In this document: piece after piece, positions 8,845 through 16,738 of the stretch
How the letters are laid out: every line of letters starts with the position of its first letter
How positions within the stretch are numbered: position 1 is the stretch's first letter
NCBI RefSeq assembly: GCF_015645095.1
Contig: NZ_JADOTW010000001.1
Span: forward strand, 62,001 to 126,000
Direction of reading: 5' to 3'
Source of the DNA: Halomonas sp. 328
Lineage (GTDB): Bacteria; Pseudomonadota; Gammaproteobacteria; Pseudomonadales; Halomonadaceae
DNA length: 64,000 bases
Notes under the pieces: generated by a model
What the model saw: the letters and a program-made list of their open reading frames with translations, nothing else
Told to the model about the DNA's origin: nothing
Databases searched by the model: none
Program-made: the position numbers and the translations under genes

Positions 8845-10899
8845 TCACCAACCCGGGGGGCGCCGAATATCGAAGCTTCCGTAATCGAAGCTGATCAGGC
8901 TGCCATCGGGAAAGCGCACGCGGATGGGACGCCGATTCTCATCATAGGTAATGGGAATTCTCACCGACCCGGCTGGCATGGGCTCGTCGATCATGACAAC
9001 GATCCCGATACAACCGTCGCCGCCCGATGGGCAATCCTGAGCGGGAACAGGAAAGTCGGCGTCTCGATCCCTGAGGGACTGCATTCGTTCCCAACCCATT
9101 GCCTTGGCCATGTAGTAGGGCAGGCGCGCCATCTCGGCTTCCGGGTCGAATTCATCGGGACCCAGCATATCGAGTGGGCCCGGACTCGTCGGAACCATGG
9201 GCTGCGATATCGACGGGGGAAAGTCCACCCATCCCTGGTCATGGGGGTCGTGATATGCCATGCGACCGACTGCCACATAGGTCCCCCGATCGCCCGGGGC
9301 CGCATATTCGGTATAGTCCCCACTGAAGCTATAAGTCATCGTCGAGTCGATCGGATGCGCCGTCATCCGAACCATGCAGGAATCCTCGACGACCTGGAGG
9401 GTACCGAGATCGATGGTCTTCGGCGGACGTGGCCATGGCGATATGGTCGCGCCATGGGTGAGCGGAGAAGAAACCGAGAGGAAAATCTCGACCTCACCGG
9501 TGCGATCCGGGGCCGTATAGCGATATCCATCGAAGGTGCCGGCCGTCGCATGGAGCCGGAAGTTATCCACATCGTCCAGGGCGGCCCCCGAGGCCGTCAC
9601 GGTGCGTGTGGTACCAGGATTGATGCATTCGGGAAGATGGAAACGGACGCGACGCAAGGTGGCATCCAGCGCCACGCGGCGCTCTCGGGTCGACTCGGGA
9701 TTCGGGCCGGCATTGATCAAGCGCAGAAACGGCCCCTCATTGCTTGTCTCGAGGGGCATCAGCCAACTCCGGGATGCCCCCGGCAACAGCTCGTGCTCGA
9801 ATGCCATGTGGATGTGAGTGTCGATGTCACCATCCGGTGTGCCGGCCTCTACCCTGGCGACGGCGAGGCGATCGCGCTGCAACTGGGGCAGGTCAGGCGC
9901 TTCGATCGCCTCGATGAAAAGCGGTGTGGCGGCATGGGGCGGTATAAGGAGGTCCGTCGTGAAATCCTGCGGCTCCTCCATGGATCCCACATGCCACGTT
10001 ACCGGGGCGATCTCGCCATAATAACGATCACCACGCGGCTGGTTCATCAAGGCAACGAACTCTGGATAGGCCCGGTCGAATGTCATCGGCGCAAAGGCAT
10101 CGTCATACAGATAACCCACGCCGTTATGGCCGTCATCCGCGAGTCGATCCATGACCTCGCGGACATGATCGATATTGTCCTGCGCACCGAGCTCCCGGCC
10201 CACGAAAAGAATATAGGGAGCCTTCTCGTAACCACGGGTTTTCTCATCGTCGGAACCGGCATTCTCGAAGAACGGTTCGTGCAGGTTCAGCGGCACCTGC
10301 GCATCGATCAAGCTGCGTTCCGGGAAGGCGAATGCCAGCCCGACCGCTTCCGCCAGCGCCTCCTCGAGCGGATCGACCTCGCGGACGGCACGCCAAACGC
10401 GATCCGGCCCCGCGGCAGACGCGGTGTGAAACCATTCGTGTGCAAGATCGGAACGCGCATATCCATCACCGAGGATGACCGAGCCGACCTGAAGCACCAT
10501 GCCCGAGACCCTGCGGCTCCCGGTGACCCTGGCCCGGTCGGTGCCACTCACATGACCTTCACGAAGCCAGATCCGTCGTTCATTGCTTTCCAGGTGGAGC
10601 GCAGAGGGCAGGAGTCCCACGTCCTCGAACCAGTCTCGTATTTCGAGGACCGTCTCGCCAATGATCTCGGCCTGAGCCTCGGCGTGGGACCGGGTCGCAG
10701 CATTCGGACCGCAGAATGTTGATGCCTGGCCACTGCACCGAACGACGATCCGTCCCTCGGTGGTATCACTCACCACGCCGCTGACATTCTGATGGCGCGT
10801 ATCGAGTTCGAGCCTGGGAGATTCCCACAGCAGATCCGAGGCCTGCACGAAGCCAGCGGTGAAGCCTAGGCACGCGATGATGCAGCTTGATCGACGCAT
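8845..10899 (-). CDS. exported putative zinc metallopeptidase (HExxH)
   Basis: A 684-residue protein with an N-terminal signal peptide (cleavage near VQAS, residue 21). Around residues 150-155 it reads DLAHEWFHT, a match to the zinc-binding HExxH motif. About 25 residues later EEALAEAVG could supply the third (glutamate) ligand of a gluzincin. The rest shows beta-sandwich-like stretches and paired cysteines, fitting a secreted multi-domain protein. I do not recognise a named peptidase family; enzymatic activity is inferred from the motif only. It lies between the OmpA-like gene and the other exported proteins. Confidence 0.75.
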   Translation of the reverse strand: MRRSSCIIACLGFTAGFVQASDLLWESPRLELDTRHQNVSGVVSDTTEGRIVVRCSGQASTFCGPNAATRSHAEAQAEIIGETVLEIRDWFEDVGLLPSALHLESNERRIWLREGHVSGTDRARVTGSRRVSGMVLQVGSVILGDGYARSDLAHEWFHTASAAGPDRVWRAVREVDPLEEALAEAVGLAFAFPERSLIDAQVPLNLHEPFFENAGSDDEKTRGYEKAPYILFVGRELGAQDNIDHVREVMDRLADDGHNGVGYLYDDAFAPMTFDRAYPEFVALMNQPRGDRYYGEIAPVTWHVGSMEEPQDFTTDLLIPPHAATPLFIEAIEAPDLPQLQRDRLAVARVEAGTPDGDIDTHIHMAFEHELLPGASRSWLMPLETSNEGPFLRLINAGPNPESTRERRVALDATLRRVRFHLPECINPGTTRTVTASGAALDDVDNFRLHATAGTFDGYRYTAPDRTGEVEIFLSVSSPLTHGATISPWPRPPKTIDLGTLQVVEDSCMVRMTAHPIDSTMTYSFSGDYTEYAAPGDRGTYVAVGRMAYHDPHDQGWVDFPPSISQPMVPTSPGPLDMLGPDEFDPEAEMARLPYYMAKAMGWERMQSLRDRDADFPVPAQDCPSGGDGCIGIVVMIDEPMPAGSVRIPITYDENRRPIRVRFPDGSLISFDYGSFDIRRPPGW

Positions 10900-11025
10900 T
10901 GGGCATTTCCAGTCTCGAGAGTGGCACAGCGACCGTCACCCCAGTCCGAAGCAGGCTGATCTGCCGTCCTAGGCGATCCCTTCCGGGGTGATGGCAAAGG
11001 GCATAGACACGACGTCGACCTCGGC

Positions 11026-11997
11026 TCAGTGAGTCATCTCCACAAGCTCGACGCGGCGGTTGAGGCGGCGCCCCTCCTCGGTGCGGTTGGTGGTGATGGG
11101 GGCCATCATGCCTGCCCCCGCCGCCTGCAGCCTGTCGCCTGAAACAGCGTGCCGGTCTATCAGGTAATCCATGACAGCGGAGGCACGCGCCATCGACAAT
11201 TGCAGGTTGTAATCGTAGCTGCCGGTATTGTCAGTGTGCCCCACCACCAGCAGGTGCAGGCCGGCACGCGCCTCCATCAGCCCCGAAATGGTGGCAAGCG
11301 CATTGGCGGAGTCAGGCAGGATCGCGGCACTGTCATGCTCGAACAGGATGTCCTGCACGGCCACTCGGCCATCTTCAATCAGGCCGGAGGCCATCTCGTC
11401 CGCGGTTAGCGGCCGGTGGTCCATGGCCGTATCCATTTCATCGGCAGTGACCACCGTCATGGAGACGGCCGCCCCATCCACTCTGCGGGCATTGAAGGCA
11501 GCGATACCCACAAGCACCGAGCCATCGGCCGAACGAGCGGCGAGGTAGCGAATTTCGCGATCACCGGACGCGAAGTGGCAACAACTGCGTGCGCCACGCG
11601 AAAAGAGCCCCGCGTGGTTGAAGAAGAGTCGGCCGGTTCCCCCGGAAAGCGCCTCGTTGGAGGCGGCGTAGAGCGTCTCGAAGCCGCGCTCCTCCAGTGC
11701 CTGCCGGTAGTTGCGCTCGACCTGGAGCGGGGTAATGTCAGGATTATCGAACGTATAGCTCAGTGACAATACCTCGCCTTCCAGGGTCTCGACGCTCTCG
11801 ATCGCGTTACCATCATAGGGTCCGGTCGGTATGCTGACCCGGTCATACTCGCTGCGATCGAAATAGACGATGCTGGAGCCGGCAACGCGGGGAATCTCCG
11901 CGTGGTCATAGGCGCCGTCGATGTCCGCCTGGGCGGCCAGGCTGAACGATGCCATCAATAGCGTCGTGGATGCCAAGGTCAGAAGTTCTTTTCGCAT
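11026..11997 (-). CDS. OmpA-family protein with DUF4892-like N-terminal domain
   Basis: A 323-residue envelope protein. A signal peptide (cleaved near AAQAD, residue 24) is followed by a domain with features of DUF4892 (the IPRVAGSSIVYF and NYRQALEERGFE patterns). The C-terminal OmpA-like peptidoglycan-binding domain (about 205-320) includes VVGHTDNTGSYDYN and ends with NRRVEL. Such proteins tie the outer membrane or a periplasmic assembly to the cell wall. It is the first gene of the minus-strand run, and GGGAGGCC precedes the ATG. A cell-wall anchor at the head of the cluster suggests that the products act together in the envelope. Confidence 0.88.
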   Translation of the reverse strand: MRKELLTLASTTLLMASFSLAAQADIDGAYDHAEIPRVAGSSIVYFDRSEYDRVSIPTGPYDGNAIESVETLEGEVLSLSYTFDNPDITPLQVERNYRQALEERGFETLYAASNEALSGGTGRLFFNHAGLFSRGARSCCHFASGDREIRYLAARSADGSVLVGIAAFNARRVDGAAVSMTVVTADEMDTAMDHRPLTADEMASGLIEDGRVAVQDILFEHDSAAILPDSANALATISGLMEARAGLHLLVVGHTDNTGSYDYNLQLSMARASAVMDYLIDRHAVSGDRLQAAGAGMMAPITTNRTEEGRRLNRRVELVEMTH

Positions 11998-12055
11998 GGC
12001 TGGCCTCCCTGTTCAGCAGCTCACCGGCAAGCATGTCGGGTATCCGCGGTATCTG

Positions 12056-12075
12056 CCCCCTCTAAACAGAGGGGG
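12056..12075. repeat. G-rich hairpin, second copy
   Basis: Perfect arms CCCCCTC (12056-12062) and GAGGGGG (12069-12075) around loop TAAACA, in the divergent gap upstream of the OmpA-like gene. A weaker relative with CCCC/GGGG arms and GTTTG in the loop lies at about 12145-12164. See 8705-8731 for the first copy. Confidence 0.5.
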
Positions 12076-12249
12076 AAATCCCCGAGACAGGGTTGCGCCA
12101 CGCCTGGGGACCTCGGCGAGTCTGACCCACTCCCACCCGACCGACCCCGTCCGTTTGCAGGGGGACAGGTCAAGCCGGGCAGACGAAGATAAAGGGGGCC
12201 GAGTATCGGCTATGGTGAGATTGGCCATTTCGACCTCAGGAGAGCCCCT

Positions 12250-12756
12250 ATGCCGAGACGCTGCCTGTTCTGGCTCACTCCCCTGCTGCTGATACCCGCT
12301 TCCCCGGTGGTGGCCGATCCTCTGCCGGCCCCCGAGGAACCTCCCTTGTTACAGGTCACCGGCAACATTACCCGGACCAACCAGGATGACGCGGCCCACT
12401 TCGACCGCGAGCTGCTCGAGAGGCTACCCCGCCATGAGCTGCAGACGTCCACGTCGGTCACCGATGGCGTCAACCACTTCGAGGGGTTCCTGATGCGCGA
12501 CCTGCTGGACTGGGTCGGCGCCGAGGGGGAGACCGCCGCCGCCCTGGCCCTCAACGACTACCTGATCGAGATTCCCCTGGCGGACTTCCACGACTACGAC
12601 GTTCTGGTGGCCGATACCATGGATGGGGAGACCCTGACCCCGCGGGACAAGGGCCCACTCTGGATCGTCTATCCGCGGGACGACCACAGTGAGCTGCAGG
12701 ACATCCGCTACGACTATCGCTGGGTGTGGCAGCTGCACCACCTCGAGATCCAGTGA
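12250..12756 (+). CDS. periplasmic molybdopterin-fold domain protein
   Basis: A 168-residue protein with a signal peptide (to about PVVAD, residue 23). Its pattern resembles the oxidoreductase molybdopterin-binding (SUOX-like) fold: an LLQVTGNI start, FEGFLMRDLLDWVG in the middle, then PLADFHDYDVLVA and GPLWIVYPRD towards the end. It lacks the usual conserved cysteine that would ligate molybdenum, so it is probably not an enzyme. Its stop overlaps the histidine-kinase start by one base, which suggests that it serves that sensor, perhaps as a periplasmic ligand-binding partner. Confidence 0.78.
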   Translation: MPRRCLFWLTPLLLIPASPVVADPLPAPEEPPLLQVTGNITRTNQDDAAHFDRELLERLPRHELQTSTSVTDGVNHFEGFLMRDLLDWVGAEGETAAALALNDYLIEIPLADFHDYDVLVADTMDGETLTPRDKGPLWIVYPRDDHSELQDIRYDYRWVWQLHHLEIQ

Positions 12757-14528
12757 TGCGCCTGCGTCGCCCCGCCTATGTGCTACCGGGCCTGGCGATC
12801 CTCGCCTTCGCCACCTTCCTGAGCCTCGCACTGGTGAGGCTCTTCCTGGTCGAACAGGACATGCGGGACAACGTGGACGAGAACATGCTCTGGGTGATGA
12901 CCCAGGCCCAGGTGGCCGGCCATCACCTGGACGGCGAGGTGAACCGCCGCCTGCTGGGGGATCCCGAAGCCGACCCCGCGCTGCGCTTCGATGTACTGAC
13001 CAGCCGACTGGTGCTGCTGGACGCCGGCCCCCAGCGCCGCTACCTGGAGGAGATCGGCTTCGCCGACAGGCTGGATCGCAGCCTCCAGCACCTGGAGGCC
13101 ATCGAGCCCCTGCTGGACACCCTCGAGCCACGGGTCCCGGCCAGCGGCGAGGCCATCCATGGGCATCTGGAACCACTGATGGCACAACTCAACCGCATCG
13201 CCAACGCGGTCATGGTGCAGGAGTGGGAAGCCACCGGTGCCAGGCTCGACACCCACCGTCGCAACATGCTCCAGGCCATCGCCTCGATCCTGGGCATCCT
13301 GGCGAGCGGCCTGGTGCTGGTGGCCCTGCTCGTCCAGGCCCTGCGCCAGCGCCGGGCCGCTCAGCGGGCCCTGGCGCGCCACCGCGACGAGCTGGAACTC
13401 GAGGTGCAGCGACGCACCCGCGACCTGGAGACGGAACGCCAACGGGTGGTGGCCGCCATCGATACCGCCCCGGACGGCTTCGCCGCCTTCGATGAGCAGG
13501 GACGCCTGGTGCTCGCCAACCCCCAGTTGGGCGAACTCTTGCCGTTGCCGGCCTCCCGGCTCGCCAAGGATCAGCCACTCCCGGGCCTGATGGGGGCGAT
13601 ACGCGAAGCCGCCCGCAGGGAAGAAACCGAGTGCGATAGCCTCGACCAGGGAGAACGGGGCGCTCTGCAGTGCGATCTCGAATTCGAGGGCCGCGGCTGG
13701 CGACAGCTGATGCTGCGCTCCACCCAAGGGGGCGGCCAGGTGCTGCGGGTCGCCGATATCACCCGTTACAAGGCGGCGGCCCAGGCCCTGGAACGCTCCC
13801 TGCAGCGGGAGCGCGGCGTCAGCGACTTCTACCGCAGCTTCGCCGGCATGGTCTCCCACCAGTTCCGTACCCCGCTGGCGGTGATCGATTCCGGCCTGCA
13901 ACGGCTGCTGCGGCGCGGCGAACGGATGAGCGCCGATGAACGGGCGCGCCGCTACCTGGGCCTGCGCGAGGCGGTCGATCAGATGACCCGCCTGGTGGAA
14001 TCGTCCCTGACCGCCGCGCGCCTCGACGGCGGCCAGGTCGAGGCCAACCCCGAGTCCTGTGATCTGGTGCCCCTGGCCGAGCAGGCCTGTCGACTGCAGC
14101 AGGAGGCCAATGATCACCCCCACATCCAGGTCTCCACCACCGCCCGCCCCCTGCTCGCCTGGTGCGACCGAGCCCTGGTGGAGCAGGTGCTGGCCAACCT
14201 GCTCTCCAATGCCATCAAGTACTCGCCCAGGGGCGGCACTATCCGGGTCACCCTCGGCCGGGAGGAGGAACGGCTCTACTGCCGGGTGCAGGATCACGGC
14301 ATCGGCATCGCCCCGGACGACTTGCCCAGGGTCTTCGAGCGCTTCTTCCGCTCGCGCCACGCCGCCGGTACACCGGGCGTCGGCCTGGGGCTCAATATCT
14401 CTCGCCACCTGGCCCGCATCCAGGGCGGCGAGGTCACGGCGGAGTCGGAAAAGGGGCTGGGCGCCACCTTCACGCTCTGGCTACCCGCCACGCAAGGGAG
14501 GCACGACCATGCAGACCCCGACCGCTGA
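12756..14528 (+). CDS. membrane sensor histidine kinase with PAS domain
   Basis: A 590-residue inner-membrane kinase. TM1 (about 6-28) and TM2 (about 172-192) enclose a periplasmic sensor region of about 140 residues. A coiled coil (about 200-230), a PAS domain (about 235-330), the HisKA dimerisation domain with phospho-acceptor histidine in VSHQFRTPLAVID, and a HATPase domain (NAIKYSP, DHGIGIAPDD, GVGLGLN) follow. The ATG overlaps the stop of the molybdopterin-fold gene, and the response-regulator gene starts inside its 3' end, so the three genes are translationally coupled. The signal is unknown. Confidence 0.92.
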   Translation: MRLRRPAYVLPGLAILAFATFLSLALVRLFLVEQDMRDNVDENMLWVMTQAQVAGHHLDGEVNRRLLGDPEADPALRFDVLTSRLVLLDAGPQRRYLEEIGFADRLDRSLQHLEAIEPLLDTLEPRVPASGEAIHGHLEPLMAQLNRIANAVMVQEWEATGARLDTHRRNMLQAIASILGILASGLVLVALLVQALRQRRAAQRALARHRDELELEVQRRTRDLETERQRVVAAIDTAPDGFAAFDEQGRLVLANPQLGELLPLPASRLAKDQPLPGLMGAIREAARREETECDSLDQGERGALQCDLEFEGRGWRQLMLRSTQGGGQVLRVADITRYKAAAQALERSLQRERGVSDFYRSFAGMVSHQFRTPLAVIDSGLQRLLRRGERMSADERARRYLGLREAVDQMTRLVESSLTAARLDGGQVEANPESCDLVPLAEQACRLQQEANDHPHIQVSTTARPLLAWCDRALVEQVLANLLSNAIKYSPRGGTIRVTLGREEERLYCRVQDHGIGIAPDDLPRVFERFFRSRHAAGTPGVGLGLNISRHLARIQGGEVTAESEKGLGATFTLWLPATQGRHDHADPDR

Positions 14529-15609
14529 CAGCGCGGCGCTGATTCTCTGCGCCGAGGACCAGGAGTCGCTGCGTACCGATATCCGTGACGAACTCAAGGA
14601 GGCCGGCTACGGCGTGATCGAGGCCGCCGACGGCGACGAGACGCTGCGCCAGATCGATGCCGTGGCCCCCGATCTGATCCTCTGTGACATCAATATGCCG
14701 GGACGCAACGGCTATGAGGTGCTCGAGGAGATCCGGGCGCGCCGCCCCGATCTCGCCGATACCCCCTTCATCTTCCTCACCGCCCTCTCGGATCCTCGCG
14801 AGGTGGTGGACGGCAAGCGACTCGGTGCCGACGACTACCTGGTCAAGCCCATCGACTTCGACCTGTTGCTGGCGACCATCGATGCCCGGCTGCGCCAGGT
14901 GCGACGCATGCGCGCCAAGGCCACCCGGGAGATCCATGAGCTACGCCAGGCCATGGCCAAGCTGCGCCAGGAGGCCTCGACCCAAGCCTTCGAGGGCGCG
15001 ACCCGGGCCCTGGACCTGGTGGCCCCCGGGATGTTGCTGCTCGACCACCAGGGGCGGGTCCTGTTCGCCAACCGCACCGCCCGGGAGCTGGCCGCAGGCG
15101 ACAACGGCCTTCGCCTGGGGGAGCGCCTGGGTGCCGTCCAGCCCGGCCAGGCACAGCAATTGCGCCAGGCCCTGCGTCAGGCCATCGCCGCGAGCCACGA
15201 CCGCCGCGAAGAGGTCTTCTGCCTGAGGCTCCCCCGTCTCGGCGAACGCCACAACCTGCTGGTGATGGCCTGTGCCCTGGGTCAAGACGAACCGAGCCAG
15301 TGCGAGCAGAAACCCGCCGTCGTGGTGCTGCTGTCGGACCCCGAGAAACGCGCCCGGGTCCCCAGGCAGGTACTGGCCAGCCTGTTCGGCCTGACGCCCA
15401 CCGAGGCGCGCATCGCCCTGGCCCTGGCCGAAGGCTGGCGCACCGAGGAGATCGCCACCCAGATGGGGATCTCCCCCACCACCGTGGCTTTCCATCTGCG
15501 CAACCTCTTCCAGAAGACCGATACCCATCGTCAGGCGGAGCTGATCGCCCTGGTGCTGGCCGGCGCCATGACGCTGGCGGTGGAAGAGACGCCACCAGGG
15601 AAACCCTGA
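14509..15609 (+). CDS. response regulator: receiver, PAS-like and LuxR-type HTH
   Basis: A 366-residue regulator. The receiver domain (1-125) has the acidic pair Glu16/Asp17, phospho-acceptor Asp60 (ILCDINMPG), Thr91 and Lys113. A helical linker (about 125-165) leads to a PAS-like domain (about 165-280), and a LuxR-type helix-turn-helix (LTPTEARIALALAEG to FHLRNLFQK) closes it. AAGGGAGG precedes the ATG, which lies 20 bases before the kinase stop. It is the output of the kinase encoded upstream. The extra PAS-like domain between receiver and HTH is uncommon for NarL-type regulators. Confidence 0.92.
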   Translation: MQTPTADSAALILCAEDQESLRTDIRDELKEAGYGVIEAADGDETLRQIDAVAPDLILCDINMPGRNGYEVLEEIRARRPDLADTPFIFLTALSDPREVVDGKRLGADDYLVKPIDFDLLLATIDARLRQVRRMRAKATREIHELRQAMAKLRQEASTQAFEGATRALDLVAPGMLLLDHQGRVLFANRTARELAAGDNGLRLGERLGAVQPGQAQQLRQALRQAIAASHDRREEVFCLRLPRLGERHNLLVMACALGQDEPSQCEQKPAVVVLLSDPEKRARVPRQVLASLFGLTPTEARIALALAEGWRTEEIATQMGISPTTVAFHLRNLFQKTDTHRQAELIALVLAGAMTLAVEETPPGKP

Positions 15610-15681
15610 ACCACGAGTTTTCGAACCCGGCCCTGGCCGGTATCATCACCCCCCTTTGCCGCCTAGCCTCAGGGGAGCCCC

Positions 15682-16665
15682 ATGCCGATACTCCACAGCA
15701 TCATCCATCGCATCGATCTGGCCGGCGAACAGCCGGCCCGGCTGGTGGCGGCGGAGGCCGAGGCCACGCCCTCCCCGGCCCTGGACGAGCTGCTGGCCGG
15801 GGTCAACAGCGCCTACCACGGCAAGACCAAGGCCTGGGGGCATTTCGGCGCCGGCAGCCGCACGGCGACCGCCCTGGGCGCCTACCTGGACGGCGCGACG
15901 GACTTCATCAGCGTCAGCCGCGAGCTGGCCCAGCGCCTCACCGAGATGCTCGGCGAGCACCTCTCGGTGGGCGGCCACCTGCTGCTGGCCCACTACCGTC
16001 ACGGCGATGCCGAGTACCTGAGCCTGGCGCTGCTACACCATCGCGAGGGGCTGGGGATCGACCCGGACGGCGCCATCGTCGCCGCCAACCAGCTCAACCT
16101 GGCCCAGCTGTCGCTGGCGGCGCGTCTCGATATCCGCCAGTGGCGCGCCGAGACGCCCTCCCAGCAGTACCTCTCCTGGCTGCGTGACCGGGGCGGCAAG
16201 AAGTTCGCCGAGGCCTTCGCCGAGCTGCTCGGCGCCGAAGAGGGCATCGACGCCGGCGGCGAGACCCGCACCCTGCTCAAGGCCTTCAGCGACTACGTGG
16301 AGCAGGAGGACCTCGCCGACGACCAGGCCCGGGAGAAGACCGAGGCGCTGCTCGACTACGCCAGCGACCAGGCCCGTCGCGGCGAGTCGATTCGCCTGGA
16401 GGAGCTCGCCGAAGTGGTCGACGACCACGACTCCAAGGCCTTCTACGAGCATATCCGCCATCTGGATTACGGCCTCTCCCCGGAGATCCCCCCGGACAAG
16501 AAGGCCCTCAACCAGTTCCGCCGCTTCACCGGCCGCGCCGGCGGCGTCTCGATCAGCTTCGACTCCCACCTGCTCGGCTCCAGCGTGGAGTACGACGAGG
16601 CCAGCGACCGGCTGATCATCAAGCAGGTGCCCAAGCAGCTCAAGGAACAGCTCAAGGGACGCTGA
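15682..16665 (+). CDS. yejK: nucleoid-associated protein YejK (NdpA)
   Basis: A 327-residue cytosolic protein of the YejK/NdpA family, near the usual 335 residues. Family features include an early PALDELLAGVNSAYHGK-like block, the middle segment ending in GGKKF, and the terminal GGVSISFD. YejK is a nucleoid-associated protein reported to interact with topoisomerases in E. coli. GGGGAG precedes the ATG. Transcribed alone; convergent with polB. Confidence 0.92.
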   Translation: MPILHSIIHRIDLAGEQPARLVAAEAEATPSPALDELLAGVNSAYHGKTKAWGHFGAGSRTATALGAYLDGATDFISVSRELAQRLTEMLGEHLSVGGHLLLAHYRHGDAEYLSLALLHHREGLGIDPDGAIVAANQLNLAQLSLAARLDIRQWRAETPSQQYLSWLRDRGGKKFAEAFAELLGAEEGIDAGGETRTLLKAFSDYVEQEDLADDQAREKTEALLDYASDQARRGESIRLEELAEVVDDHDSKAFYEHIRHLDYGLSPEIPPDKKALNQFRRFTGRAGGVSISFDSHLLGSSVEYDEASDRLIIKQVPKQLKEQLKGR

Positions 16666-16738
16666 GTCGGCACGACCCCGCTGGCGGTCGATCCGCGTCG
16701 GTCGCAGGTCGCTGCCCTTAGAAGAGCCCCTAGCGCGG

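Noticed and set aside
3201-11997. Type VI, type II or Lol/Bam-like secretion system
   Set aside because: No ATPase, secretin, VgrG/Hcp, TssB/C or POTRA/barrel patterns were seen among the eight products.
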